A DNA stretch of 64,000 bases from contig JADHYV010000023.1 in assembly GCA_027604705.1 (NCBI GenBank), positions 1-64,000 of the forward strand. The letters run 5' to 3'. The position numbers and the translations under genes are program-made. Shown one piece after another: positions 1 through 12,800 of this stretch. The number at the start of each line of letters is the position of its first letter. The first letter of the stretch is position 1. The notes beneath the pieces were generated by a model. That model saw only the letters and a list, made by a program, of their open reading frames with translations, ran no database searches and was not told where the DNA came from. The DNA is from Allomyces arbusculus. Taxonomy: Eukaryota > Blastocladiomycota > Blastocladiomycetes > Blastocladiales > Blastocladiaceae.

Positions 1-629
1 GATTCACATCCCTCCTCTCCGACCGCTCTTCCATTCGATCTTGTATTATTGTTCGATAATGTATCAACTTGCATGCAACTTTTCGGTGGCGGGAAATCAT
101 CAACGGCGTGTTTGTGTCAAATCACAACGAGATTGAGCTGCTGTTAAATGACGACCTGAAAGACTTCAAGATCGGCGTCTTTGGTGGAACAGCTCAGGAC
201 GTGATACATACGCGTTCAAAAGATCTCATCGTGCCAGGGTTGCACCAGGGAATTATCGAGAACGGGACTGGCCAGGACCCGCCTTTTGCAGTCGCGGATG
301 ACTTTCCAGCTCCGAAGCCATTTTCGTGACCGTCCTCCCTGTGTTCGTGGACGCGCCACAGGTTCCACGTTTGCCTACCACCTCACTGTCCGCGACGCGT
401 CGTCAACTTGCTGCCCGGACGTTTTGCTCGACATATTCATCGAGAGGCCGACGTGCAGGTCTCTCCTCTCCCTGCAACGCAACGATATCCTCTCAGCTTA
501 TCGCTACTACGCCTTTGCAGCAACGTACGACCACAAGCGAGCATGATGACTGACTCGGATGGATGGTATCAGGGCCACGGTTCTCTTGATCTCACTGCCT
601 CGTCCTCCACTGATGCCATTGATTAGACC
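1..629. other. Window edge, no gene recognised
   Basis: An open frame of 86 codons runs at 69-329 (+) with reasonable-looking composition (motif IELLLNDDLKDFKIGVFGG), but I recognise no family, and the minus strand is broken by stops. It could be a terminal exon of a gene beginning outside the window or chance. Positions 330-629 hold only short overlapping frames and serve as the upstream region of the first inhibitor-like gene. Confidence 0.3.
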
Positions 630-929
630 ATGACCAACCACGACATCGCGTTTTGGGAGCAGAAGCTCGTGGGCAAGACGCTCGTGCGCGGCGTGTCGGC
701 CCAGGCCACAAACGAGGTACCGCCCATGCCGCCAGCGCGCCCACGCGTGCTCTGCAAGCTGATGCTTTACTGCACCGATCGCGCGTAGAACCAGGTTACA
801 GAAGCCGAATTGCCGCCCGTGCACCGCATTCTGTCGAAGAACTCGATCATGACCATGGATTTCCGCACGGACCGGCTCAACGTGTACATTGACGACGACA
901 ACAAGATTACGCGCGTCATGTTCTGCTGA
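630..929 (+). CDS. I78/potato-inhibitor-I-like small protein, copy 1
   Basis: Predicted 73-residue protein from two exons (630-716 and about 795-929), intron GTACCG...CAG, phase 0. The N-terminal half has a Trp followed by LVGKTL; the C-terminal half has the TMDFRTDRLNVYIDDD stretch then ITRV. The order LVGK ... T-M-D-[YF]-R-x-D-R-L-N-V ... D ... I-x-R-V is the signature of the I78 peptidase-inhibitor family (fungal elastase inhibitors belong there) and resembles potato inhibitor I. No signal peptide is visible, so an intracellular role against vacuolar or endogenous proteases is as likely as secretion. It is the first member of a five-copy family in this window and is paired head-to-tail with copy 2. 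Family assignment rests on motif recall; the target protease is unknown. Confidence 0.7.
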
Positions 930-1580
930 AAGTCCGGGCCCTCTGGCTGTGCAACTGAATACCGAGCCCAGCGTTGAATGCAGCGGACGTGCAGGCGTGT
1001 TGTCCGGCGATCTGGGCGACCCTGCCCTCTTGGCCGATCACGAATTCGTCGGATCGTGAATATATGTGTGCAGTACACGCGGACTATGTTTTCGGCAGCG
1101 TCGGCCGTTGGTTTCTGCTTCACGGCTTGCGGCTGCGCGGTCAAGCCGTGCGATGGTGCGTGTTTGACGTGGCGAGGCCCTCTGACGTGGACGGTACACT
1201 TTACCACCACTGCGCCCGACGCCAACCTGGTTTGTCCCGTCCTCGGCACGCGTCCCTTTCCCTCTGCACTCCCACTGCAGCTGCTTGGATCCGCCAGCCC
1301 ATCACGCTCACCTCTCTCAACAACGTACGTGACCTCTTTGCCCAACCTTTCGGCCAAGACAGGCCTCAAACCGCGACGCGACAATCGCAGGAGCCGCGCG
1401 ACGTGCCGTGCCGCTTGGCACCATTCGTCCATTCCATCGTGCTTTTCCAGTTCAGCAAGAACGATGCATTCGCATCGTTGGCTGTCATTGTGTTGGATGA
1501 GCGCGCTTGCAGTCCGTTCAAGCGGCCCGCGTACTCACCCTGTTCTGCAACCAACGACGCGCCACCCACAGCCGCGCACT
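930..1580. other. Spacer between inhibitor copies 1 and 2
   Basis: No separate gene seen. The frame of copy 2 happens to be open upstream to about 978, but the translation there lacks family similarity and copy 2 aligns with copy 1 only from 1581, so I treat this as promoter and spacer left by tandem duplication. Confidence 0.4.
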
Positions 1581-1889
1581 ATGACCGACGCCGCCGATGC
1601 GCCGCACGACATTGCCTACTGGCAGCACAAGCTCGTTGGCAAGACGCTGATCCAGGGCGCGACTGCGCAGGCCAAGTCGCCGGTATGCACCCATCGGCAA
1701 GCGTGTCTTGAAGTGCATGAAACTAACGTGCGCAGTGTACGCGACCAGACTGAGGTGACTGAGGCCGATCTTCCACCCGTACGCCGGATTCTGCCACCGG
1801 GCGCGATGAAGACCATGGACTACCGCACCGAGCGGCTCAACGTTTACATTACTGACAAGCACCAGATCACGCGCGTCGCCTTTGGCTAA
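1581..1889 (+). CDS. I78/potato-inhibitor-I-like small protein, copy 2
   Basis: Predicted 80-residue paralogue of copy 1: exons 1581-1682 and 1749-1889, with the intron (GTATGC...CAG) at the same place and phase. Start chosen because the reading DIAYWQHKLVGKTL aligns with DIAFWEQKLVGKTL of copy 1. The second exon carries VTEADLPPV, then TMDYRTERLNVY, then ITRVAFG, closer to the family consensus than copy 1 (Tyr rather than Phe after Asp, terminal Gly present). No signal peptide. Expected to bind a serine protease through the loop before the TMDYR segment, if it is a true I78-type inhibitor. Looks intact. Confidence 0.72.
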   Translation: MTDAADAPHDIAYWQHKLVGKTLIQGATAQAKSPVCTHRQACLEVHETNVRSVRDQTEVTEADLPPVRRILPPGAMKTMDYRTERLNVYITDKHQITRVAFG

Positions 1890-2318
1890 GGTCGCGTCCC
1901 GAGTCCGGGAACACGTGCTGGATGAAGTGCCGCGGCCAGCCAAGCTTGGCTCCTCGTAGTAGCTGAGACGTATTTGTGAAGCGATAAAATGAAAGCAATT
2001 GCCGTTGTTAATGTTCTCCACCTGGTACAAGTTGCAGATGGTGAGTGGTTTCAGCATCTGTTTGTTAGGCTGTGCCAAAGGCACGAATGCCACTCGACTC
2101 GGGTAAGTGAACCAAGCTTGATGTCGATTGGCTTCGCCGAACGCTGAGAATCCTCCCAGACACGAATTTCTCGTCGCGAAAAATAAAAGCAAGGATGGAT
2201 GATGATACAAAACACGACAAGGCAACACGAGACAAGACATCGCTGGCCTGCAACACAACACAACACGAAATCACACAACAACACAACACAGCGCCCAAGG
2301 CGCGACCTCGAACACTCC
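1890..2318. other. Intergenic, convergent 3' flanks
   Basis: Between the inhibitor copy 2 stop and the stop of the minus-strand Sec7 gene. Contains an A-rich stretch with repeated ACAACAC-type words near 2210-2290. No coding feature supported. Confidence 0.4.
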
Positions 2319-5300
2319 TTACCCGGCCGTCGACGACATAAACAGTTTGGTCCGCATCTTTCTCAACTTGGACCCCAAAAACCCGACCATCCCGGGGCTC
2401 GGCGGCCGCGGGGGCGGTGGGTGCGGCGGCTGTGCCGTCGCCGGCATTCGAGTCGACGCGCGCACGGGCGACACTTGCACGTGCGGCGTCGCGCGCGGGG
2501 CCGCCACGGGCACCGGTGCCGCCGCCGTTGCTGGCGTGGGCGCACGCACGGCATTCTCCTCCTGGTACAGCGGAATCGCCGTGGATGCGGCGGCGACGAC
2601 TGCGGTCTCCGCCAACGACGACTGCCGCCTCGGTAACGCGATCAGCGTGCGGTGCCGCTGCAGGATCGCGGGCGGGACAGCGGTCACAGTCGTTTCCCCC
2701 GCGCGCGACGGTGGGCCCGTGCCGCGCGGTAGCGTGCGTGAGACACTTGTGATGGGTGGCGGGATATTAGACGGCTGCGGGGTCGCGGCACGCGCAATCC
2801 CGGCGGCAGTGGCGGATGGGGTCTCCGGTAACGGTTTCGCGATCGCCGCCGGCGCCGGTGGCGGCGCGGCCGCGCGCGGCGTCAAGCTCACGACCGACTC
2901 GCCCGTCCCGGTACCATACGGGTCGTAGAACGACGACGCGGCATCATCGTCGGCCACCCGTAACAGCGGTCGCGGGGCCAGCAAGTCCTTCGGTCCGGGC
3001 GCGGGCGGTGGCCCGGATTTGACGAGTTCTGCGAGCGCGTGGTCGAGCACGGCGTCCTGCTCCTGGAAGTACTTGTAAATCCGGAAGAAGTCGTCGTCGT
3101 CGTTGGCTGTCAACGGGTGGTGCGAGATGTGCGAGTAGACCGACTTCAGGTAGGCGATCAGGAACGGGTCAGCCACGGCCGCGGCAGCCGCCAACGTCGA
3201 TGCGGAACTCGCGTTACGGTGCAGGAGCGGGCGCGACAGGGGCGGACCGCACATGGCAGCCACTCGAGATCCGCCGCCATTGAATCCGGGCGCGGGTGTT
3301 GGCGGGAGTGGCCCGTCGAGCGACGGCCGCACCGCCGCGCCGCCACTGGTACCATTCACGGCGTTCGGCCGCACAATCACGGGGTAGAGCGACTGCAGCA
3401 CGTTCTGCACAAACGCGCGTTTCTTGATTTTTGTGCGGTTGGCCGGATGGTGCAAGTCCGTGTTCAGCTGCACCATGGCCGTCGCAATCACGTGCGCCGA
3501 CTCGGGGCTCCACCACCACTCGACGTAATTCGGCGGGCGCCGCGACCGCGACAGTGATGGCGGCAGAATCATTTCCAGCCGGTCGTCGTCGAGCGAGGGT
3601 CCACGACCCATGTCGACGGTCGCGCGATCGTCGTCGTCGTCGTGGTCATTGTCGAGCGAGACGCGCTGGTCGATCGACGCGCGCAGTTTCGAGGACGCAA
3701 TCGACGGCCGTTTCCGCCACAACGGCCAGTGGTGCGGGTGGTGCTGCGACGCCGATCCCGCCGAGGACGACGACGACGAGTGGTTCGCGGCCGCATAGCT
3801 CGGACGCGTCGAGGGTACGAGCGGTAACGGCGGCAGGCCAGCGCCCAGCCGGTCACCACCTTCACTCGCGCCGCGCGCCGTCATCAGCGACACGGTCGAT
3901 CCGGCCGACGGCCTGCGGGCCTCGCGCGCGCGATCATGCTGCGCCATTGACGCCTGGATCCGGTCGCGGTTCTGGTCCCACCAGTGCCCAGCCAAGTCTT
4001 CGAGGATGCGGTAGATCGCATTCGCTTCCGCGGGCAATCGGAACCGCAGACTCACCATGCGCAGCGAGTTTTCGAGCGGCAGGCCGTCGAGCTTGAAGTG
4101 CCGCAGGTACTCTCTCAGCACGAGCCGCGAGAACAAATTCGCCTGCCCGAGCAACCGGCCGATATTCACCTTGCTCAAGCCCGGTTCCGTGAACAAAAAC
4201 TCAGCCAGTCGCCGTGCGCACGCGTCGCGGTGCCGCGCCATGGCCTCGAGCGACGGCGCCGTACCCGGCGGTGTATCCGGCGGCGGCGCGTCCGGGTCGT
4301 CGAGAATATGTGCGGCGATCAGGGCCTTGATCCCGTGCCCAACGGACACATTGAATGTCTTCTTCGCCTGCACGAGATCGCGCGCGTGCTCGTAGGCGAC
4401 ACGCCTCTCCTCGTCGACATTGGCCGGCAATCGCGGGCGGGACATGGTGTGGTCAACGGGCCGCAGCGAGACCTGCGACGACGCGCGGTGCAGCGCCGCC
4501 GAGTCGCCACGCCGGTTCGCGTCCAACAACCGCGACAAATCACCATCGGTTTGCGTCAGCAGCCGCGACCGAACAACGACCGTGGCGAGTTCCCGGTCCG
4601 ACAAGGCCGACGACGTGGACGCGTTCGAGGGGACACGGCGCAGCCGTGTCACGGCCGGCGGCTCCAAGTGCGGCGGGCGGAACCCGCCATGCTGATGCGA
4701 CCCGAGCGCGGGTGTCGAAGCCGCAGGTGGGGCGGTGACAGTCGCCCACAACGCCGACTGCATCCGGCGCAGTTCCGCCCCATTCGCGTCATGCCTCGCG
4801 TCCTCGTCGTCATCGCCACCCCCGACTTTCGGCGGGGTCCGCGGCGGCACCTCAAACGCGGTCCTCGTCGGCGTCGCTAACACGGGCGTCGACATGGACG
4901 CGGCCGCCGAGAAATACGGCGCCGCGCCACGCGGCGGCGGGGACACAGGCCTGCTCACCGTCGGCAGTGGCGGTGGCGGCGGCAGGACACGGGGACCGCC
5001 CAATTCCGACGCGCGCGAGGGGGCCGAGAGCGACAAGACGCGCGGCAGGCCACGAAGTGACCGGTCGGACCGTTCCGACTTGGACCGCGTGCGCGACCGG
5101 TGCGTGGTCCCGTCCTCATCGTCATCCCCGTCATCCGACCGCGACGAGGTATCGGAAATCGCGTCCAGGAACTCTTGCAACTGGTAGATGGACGACGTGC
5201 CATGCCGCTCGCCGAGGGACGCGGACGCGGACCCGACGGAGACCGGGCGCACTCCAGTGCCGCTCGCGCGGACGGAACTCGTTGCGGTACTCGTGCCCGG

Positions 5301-5352
5301 CGCACGCGCGGCGTCTGCGTCCTCCCCGTCCTCCTCCTCCTCCTCCTCCTCT

Positions 5353-5384
<32 letters not shown>

Positions 5385-8300
5385 GTCAACGGGCGACAAC
5401 AGCGGCGCCGTCGCGACAACATGCACAAGCGGCGACGTCGGACGCACGGGCAACTCCTCGGCCGCCAAATCCGCCCTAACTTTCGCGGCCGCCGCCGGCG
5501 GGATCGCGTTCCCAGCCCTGCGCAACCGCGGCGCCGACACCTCATCCAACGACGTCCGCACGGGGGACCGCGTGCGCGCGTCCAAGCTGCGTACCGAGTG
5601 CGGCGACGCCGCGCGCGGCGGGTGCAATGAGCTGCTCAGCGCGAGTGCGAGCGCCAAACTATCGACCGCGCCACCCGCGGGACTCGGCGCGCGCGACGAC
5701 CGCGCGGAGACCGACAGCGGCGGACTGGCGGCGCCGCCCGTGACGAGCGACGGGCGCCGCGACTCGGCGCGCGCGAGTTCGCGCATCAACTCCTCGATGC
5801 TTTCCGGATTCTCGCGAAACGCGGGCGACCGCGCGGTTCCCGCACTTGCGGCCGAGGTGAGCGGCGAGGGAGTCGACCGCGGCAGTGGCGGCGGAGGTGG
5901 CGCGCGCACGCTGCCGCTGCTGCTGGGTTTGACAGGGATCGGCGCGACGGTGGGGACGGTCAAGCTGGGGCTCGCGAGGGGTGGGACGGGGGGCGCGGTC
6001 ACGGACAGACGCGCGATGTAGGACGATCGCGCAGCGGCGCCGAGGGCGGCGGGCGGACTGGTGCCGAGCGATACGTCGGACTCGTTGGTGAAGGACGCGT
6101 AGATCGGCGCGGTGGCGGTCGATGGGTCGCGCGCGCGCGGGCTGGGCGGGGCAGCGACGTTACTGTGCGGCGGGGTCGTGGCGAGTGCCGCGGCGTGCGG
6201 TGGGATGGGAGTTACCGAGGGACGGGACAGGGTCACCGAGTCGCGCGGACGATGGTCTTGGTGCAGGACAACGACGAAATCCGGGTCAATCTCGTCGTCG
6301 TGCGGCGAGGTGGGCGCGGTTGCGCTGGGCGGATCACTGACCGAGTCTGCAGCAGCGGCCACGGCGGCGACGCTCGACGGGGCGGGCGACGGTGGTGCTG
6401 ATTCGGGATCAATTACGGCTTCACATGAGACAGGCGGGAGTGAGTCCACGGGGACGGGTGCTGGCGAGTCGGGGGCGGGAAGTGGGACGGGTGCGGCGGC
6501 GGTCGGTTCGGCACACGCGAGTGGGTCTTCGGTTTCGGGTTGTTTTCGGTCGTCGTCACACTCGTTCTCGTTGCCCACGTCGAGTGCGCCGTCGCTCTCC
6601 TGACCCGCAGTGTCCTCGTCCTTGCCCTCAGCCTGGAACTTCACTGGCGCCTTGTCAACCGCAGATTCGCCTTCTGGCTGGCCCGCGTCGGCCTCGGCCG
6701 CCGTCGGATTGCCTTGTTCGCCGTCGAGCGCGGGTGCCAAGTCCTCGGCCGCGTCCTGCCCATCTTGCGCGGCGGTTGCGTCCTCACAGCGCGGCGCAGG
6801 TCGCGGCACGGGGCTTTCTGCAGGTGTCGCGAGCGCACGCACGTCCGCGTGAGCCGGCGACAGCGATCGCCCCGCGAATCGCAGCACAGCGGGCACGTCC
6901 GTGTCGATTTCTGGCGGCGGTGACGGTGGGAGCGGGACAGTGTCGGGGTGGGCGATGTCATCGTCGTCCTTGACGGGCGGTGCATCAAGGGCCAAGTCTG
7001 GCTCGGGCAGCACCTCCACCTCTGCCGTCGCAACCTGCTCGCCGGTCGAGTCGACGCCAACCGGTGCGTCGGTCTCGACTGCGTCGTCGAGCTCGGCGGC
7101 GGCGGGCGCGCGCGGTACGGTCTCGGATAGCGATGCCGGCTCTGCCACATCGGTCTCCACGCCGTCGCGAGCGTCTGGCGCGTCCGAGTCCTCGCCGGTG
7201 GCCACGGACGCGGGCACGTCTGCGGCCTCGTCCGCCGCCTCGTCCGCCTCCGCGGTATCGAGCAACATTGGCTCGTCGTCGGCAGCAGGTGCGGGCACGA
7301 CGGCGAGGTCACTTGGCGCGGAATCACGCGATTCGTCAACGACCGTCTCGCTATTGGTAAGCGGGAACGTGAGCTCGTCGTCGCCGACAGGAGAGTCCGC
7401 GTCGGCCTCGGCACTTGCCGGGTGGACGGGCAACGCATCAAGGCCCTCGTCGACGACCGTCTCCGTCTCGTCGACTGGCAAAGACGCTTCAGCAGCGAAA
7501 ACCGAATTAGAACCCTCATTGACTGCGTCGTCGACGTCGAGTACGGTCGCGATACCATCGCTCGCGTCCCTCGCGTCGGTCGCCAATGGCGTGCTGCCTT
7601 CTGGCACATCCACGTCGCTCTCCAAGACCTCGATGCACGTCTCGCCCACCACGGGCGCGGCATCGTCGTCTACGGGTGGTGCGGTGTCCACGGCGCGCGG
7701 GGCCAAATCGGCCGCGTCAGTCGAGTCGACCGGCTCGTCCTCGACCGTAACCGTCTAGCAGGAGGAACAACCATCGGACATCAGACACGGATTCGAATTC
7801 CAGCGGCCGTGGAGTCGTCGAACGCACCTCGAATGCCTCTTCGGTCTCGTCCACAACAAGGACCGTATCCGGCACGACCATTTCGTGCAGCACCGCGTCG
7901 TCGCCGTGACCGTGGCCGTCCTCAACCCGAAGCGCGGAATCAATTGTCATCTCGTCAGGATCGCGGCTGGGCGTCGCGTCGTCCGCGTTGTTTTCGGGTA
8001 CGGGCATGACCGCGTCGAGATCGGCTGGTTCAACCTGGATATGGGCGGAGGACGCACAGAGAGGAAAGAAGGGAGCGGAGGACGCGCACGTCAGCTTGCA
8101 GGTCTCTAGAATGCCAAGGTAGAGGAACAGGTGGGTTGCTGCAGCTGCGTCAAGCCGGCCGGCCGGGGGTTCTGGCCGCACCTGTATCAGCCTCGTTGTT
8201 ACCCGCCCTATCACAACCATGGCCAGGGACACGACCGGCGCGGTGTGAAAGGGCGCCAAAACAGCAACACCAACTATTTGCAACACGCGCGCGCGCGGTA

Positions 8301-9432
8301 AGGGAAGCGTTGTGCACGCACCTGGTTGGGTGACGCGGAAAGCGATGCAGCCAAGTCGCCCGGCAAAAACAGAGTCGGATGGCCAGTCAGCGACATGTCC
8401 GCGTCAACGTCCGCCTCCACGTCGTCCGAAACGTCGTCGTCGTCGAGCGAGAGGACCGGCGGCAATGCGCCGTCGAGTGCGGCAATCACGGGCGAGTCGG
8501 CAGCGCTCTCCGGGTCCGGCAAGACGACACGCGGCGACGGTGATGGCGGCGTGGCCGAGGCATCGTCCTGCTTCAGCAACCACGGCGGCAAGTCGCTGCC
8601 CGCGTCCGAGACGGCAGGCGATGCCGGTAACGGGACGGCGAGTAACTGATGCACGGCCGAGAGACTGTTGCGGCGTGCGGGCGGCGGGCGCGGCCAGAGC
8701 GCTGCTGTCGCGGTATCGTCGCGCAGGAGCCGCGGTGCCGCGCCCGTCTCGGGGCTCGTCGTGTTGCTGCTGTTGCCGTCGCGGCCGTCGTCGGGATAGA
8801 GGTCGGCAACCGGATCAACGGCATCGAGCCGGCGCGAATTAAGTTTGGGCGGAGTGAGCGGGGCGTTGTCGGCCGCACGCGGGGACGAAGGCGCGAGCGA
8901 GGGCGTCGGGCTCACGGAGAGGAAGGCCGAAGGCGGCGGCGGGAGCAGCAGCGTGAGCAGAGGTGGGGGAGCGGCCGACGGGTCGGCTGGCGGTGGTAGC
9001 AGCGGGCCGCTTGGCGGTGATGCCGTGCGTGGTGGCGACGGCGGGGCTGCGGGCGGCAGCGAGATGGTGATTTCGTCGCTGTGGAGTCCACCATCAACCT
9101 CCTCGCGAACAGACTCCACGACATCGCGCGGCGCTTCCGCGTCCACTGGCGAGCATGGCGCGCTGCCGCTGGCGCGAGTGGAGGCGCGCTCGTCGGCCTC
9201 GGCGGCCGCGGCAGCAGCATCGTCGCGCTCGGCCCACGTCTGGACGACCAGCGGGTTGGCAGTCACGTCGGGCTCGGCGGTATCGGGGACAGCGAGCGGC
9301 GGGACAACGGGCAGCGGGCGCGGCGCATCGGGCGCAATGGCGGCGAGGACAAGATCCTCGACAATGACGTGCAGGAGCCGGTCGAGGTAGTTTTCGTAGA
9401 AAGCATCGGCATCGGCGCAGTTGGCCGACATG
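2319..9432 (-). CDS. Large Sec7-domain (Arf guanine-nucleotide exchange factor-like) protein
   Basis: The main exon runs about 7753-2319 (over 1,790 codons). It appears to be preceded by exons near 8034-7797 and 9432-8323, joined across GTGCGT and similar donor sites, so start 9432 (MSANCADAD) is likely but not certain; exon 1 could be a separate gene. Most of the protein is acidic or Ser/Pro/Ala-rich low complexity, including a run of about 20 Glu (5330-5387). The Sec7 domain lies around 4400-3370: FLFTEPGLSKVNIGRLLGQ (near 4140) matches the helix carrying the glutamic finger, SLRFRLPAEA and LNTDLHHP match the following core motifs. Such proteins load GTP on Arf GTPases in membrane traffic. 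Odd points: the finger position (usually LGE) reads Gln, and some 150 residues of Ser-rich sequence are inserted inside the domain (about 3990-3500). No PH domain was seen after it. Confidence 0.75.
5330..5387 (-). repeat. Trinucleotide tract encoding poly-Glu
   Basis: A CTC/CTT run on the plus strand, read as mixed GAG/GAA on the coding minus strand, gives about 20 consecutive Glu in the Sec7-domain protein. The codon mixture suggests an older, partly stabilised microsatellite. Confidence 0.8.
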
Positions 9433-9849
9433 GCGGTTGGTGGTCGCGCGCGTGCGGCACGGCACGGCACGGCCCCGGCGCGGTGCAGGGCGGCGCGCGG
9501 CTCGAGACGATTGGCGGCGTGCGCTCGCGAATGCGATAAGAGCGCGGCGGGTTGGTGGGCTGGTCGAGTGGCCGGTCGCAGTGGCGGACGGTGTCGACGG
9601 CGAGCACGAGCGGCCCGGCGGTGCGGTTGGCAGCTGCCTTGGCGGTGTGGCGTGGGCCGTGCCGGGAGGGAGCGCTGAAGAACAGGTCCAGCCGAGTCGC
9701 GCTGCACCAAGTCGAGCTGCACCGAGTCCACCCGCACCACCACCGCGCGGCCGCCAGGCCGTCAGCAGGTCCCCGCACCACCACCAGCACCTGCGAGCAC
9801 CACCTGCAACCATCCGCACCCGCGCGCCCGCCCTGTGTCCATCCCCGCC
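9433..9849. promoter_or_regulatory. Shared divergent promoter, Sec7 gene / MED25-like gene
   Basis: 417 bp between the two start codons, GC-rich, no TATA element seen. Contains a short near-repeat of GTCGAGCTGCACC/GTCGCGCTGCACC at about 9700-9725. Open frames here are shadows. Confidence 0.4.
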
Positions 9850-12800
9850 ATGGCCACCGCCGTCGCCGCAAGCGCGCCCGCCGCGCCCCCGACCGATGCC
9901 ACCAGTACTCGGACCGCCGCCAGCAATATCCCCATGCCCGCCGTGCAGGTCCCCGCCGAACTCGTCTTGGTCCTCGAGCACGCGACCGCCGCGCACCTCG
10001 CTGCTCCGCTGGCGCTCGCGCACGCCGTCGACAAAGTGGTCGACCACGTGTGCCACGTCTCGGCGCGCGCGCGCCCTTACATGTGCGCTCTCGTCGTCGC
10101 GGGCGGCGACATGGTCAGTGTCGACCCGTTGACGACCGACCTGGACCAGTGGGCCGCCGCGTGCGCCCGGGTGGTGCGCGCGCCCGCCATGGGCGGCGGG
10201 ATCGGCCACCGTGGAGCTGTCCTCGAGGGGGTCGCGGCCGCGCTTGATGTACTGGTGTTTCTGGACATGCCGATGCGACCACGACCTTGGTGAACTGACC
10301 AGCAGTCCCCCCCCCCCCCACCAGCTCTTCTCGCCGCCTTCCCCGACCATCTCCCGCCCGCAGCTGCTCGTCGTGATCCACGCCACGGCCCCGCACTTCT
10401 CCACCCCGCTCTCCACCCCGTCCTCATCGACCGGCCTCCTCCCGCCGGCCCTCGCCGACCGGCTCCGCACGCGCTCGATCGACCTCGTGCTGATCCAGGC
10501 GACCCCAACCCCAAACACGCTCCCGGCCCTCGAAGACTTTTGGCTCGCGACCCTCACGCCCTCACCATCTCCCCCAACTGCGAGTTCGCGCCCACGGCGG
10601 TTCGTCTACCGCGCGACCCCCGCGCCCGGACCCTGTCTGGCCACGCTCACGACCGTTCCGCGGATCGCACCATTGACCGACGCGAAATGGGACGCGAAAG
10701 ACGACCGGCTCGCGCGTGCGGCGCGGCCCGGGTCGTCGGGTACCCCCTCCAACGCCAGTGGGACCGCAGGAGCGGGCGGCGCACCACCGCGCCGGCGTAA
10801 GTCGACGACGTCGCGGCGAGACAAGTCCGCGTCGACGAGTGCGGGGGGCACGCCCGCAGTACCGTCTCCGCCGACCGCGACGACCGCGGCAAGTGGAACG
10901 GCGGTCGGATCCCCCGCGCCCGCGTCGACGACGCCGGCGCCCGTCGACCGCATGGACGTGGACCCGCCGGCCCTCGCACCCGCCGCCGCAGCGGTGGGAC
11001 CCGATCCGACACCCGCACCTCCGGCGCCCGTCCGCTCCCCACTGCCCGCTGCGCAACCTCTGCCTCCCACAGCCGCAGCCGCACCACGCGCACCGCCCTC
11101 GTCCACGACGACGACGCCGCCCGTCCTGATCACCCCGCATCAGGTCGGCATCCTGCAAGCCGCGCTCGACCGGGACCCGTCGCTGCGGTCGCAATGGGAC
11201 TGCGCATCCGACGCGAGCAAGCGGCAACTCTTATCGAACCCGCAATTCCTGGCGGTTCTCGAACAGCGCCTGCTCGCTGGGCCGCAATCGGCACCGCTGG
11301 CCGCGCCCGCGCGGTCGGAACCGTCGCCGATGCGGTCGCCACCGACCGAAACGGCGGCCGTGACAGCAGCTGCAGCCGCGGCAGCTGCAGCGGCCGCTGC
11401 CGCCGCCGCCGCAAGTGCGGCTCCAGCGGGCCCCGCCATGTTCCCGACGCTCGCGTCGCCACCCGGCGGCGCTGGCCCTGCTGGCACCAGTTCGGGCGCG
11501 CCGCCGCCGCGCCCACTGCTCCTCACGGCGCCGTACGTCGTGCAACCGCCCGGTGCGGCCGCAACCGCGGCCGCGGCCGCCGCTGCCGCCGCGTCCGGGA
11601 CCCCCGCGTCCGACCCGACCACCACCGCCACCGCCTCCACGACCGCGTCGCCGCACGTGGGCACGCCGCTCCCCCCACCCTCTTCCTCGAACCCCCCAGC
11701 CTCGTCCCCCGCGAAACTCCCATCCGAACCCGTCTGGACGGGGGACATCACGTGGCGCGCCGCCGACAACGTCCCTTACTCGGTGCGCGTAACGGCCGCG
11801 ATCCCGCCACTATTGCTGAACATGGGGTCGACAAGGGACCGGTACCACCTATCCCGATGGCCGGCGCGGTTCGCGGTGCACGATACGTTACCGCTGACGA
11901 GTACGTTGACGACGACCGATTTGGTCGCGCTCGCGGATAAGAAGTTTGTGACGGTCACGTGCAGTGCGCCGCCGCCTACCGGTGCGGGAGGGGCAGGAGC
12001 GGGAGCGGCAGCAGCGAGTGCGGCAGCCGAGAATTTGCGGCGGTACCATTTGTTGTGGACGATGTTGGACGGGCGCAAGAACGTACGTCGAATCCCCTTG
12101 ACTCTCCACCGCGGGACACCGGCTGACCAGGTGGGATCTAGGCCGCGATCCTGAAACTCGCGCCGGCCAGTGCACACGGCCTGGTCCTGTTCGTGCACCG
12201 CGAAGGCCTTGTTGCAGCGTGCTTTCTCGACGAGCCGCTGCCGATGGGCCAGTTTCAGGCCAAGACCAAGTCGATCAAGGCCGCCGCCGCCTCACAACAG
12301 CAACAGCAACAGCAGCAGCAGCTGACCGCGACCCCGCCGGCACCGCAAGTCCCCCCGCCTGCGCAGCCGGCAGCGGCACCCGTCGTCGTGTCCGCACCCA
12401 CCGTCCCGCCAGCTGCACCTGCCGCGGTCGCCGCGCCGACGGCGGCGCAGTTCCCTCTGGCAATGCTGAACCCGGCGGTCCTCGCGGCGCTGCAGCAGCA
12501 GCAACAGCAGCGGCAGCACGCACAGTACTTGCAGCAGCAAGCGGCGGCGGCGGTGGCCGCGCAGCAGGCGCAGTTGTTACAGCAGCAGCAACAGCAACAG
12601 CAGCAGGCGCAGCAGCAGCAGCAGATGCTGATGCAGTTGCAGCAGCGGTTCCCGGGGGCCACGCCGCAGCAGCTGGCGATGCTCGTGCAGCAGCACCAGC
12701 AACGGCAGCAGCAGATGATGCAGGCGGCGGTCGCGGCGGCGGCCGCGCAGCAACAGGGGCAGCAAGCTCAAGGGCAACCGCCGAACCAGCCGTCGACGCA

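Noticed and set aside
978-1580. N-terminal extension of inhibitor copy 2
   Set aside because: The frame is open, but copy 1 and the conserved intron layout support a start at 1581.
9094-10557. 487-codon minus-strand frame across the Sec7/MED25 divergent region
   Set aside because: Antisense to the MED25-like first exons; Gly/Arg/Ala-rich shadow typical of GC-rich coding DNA.
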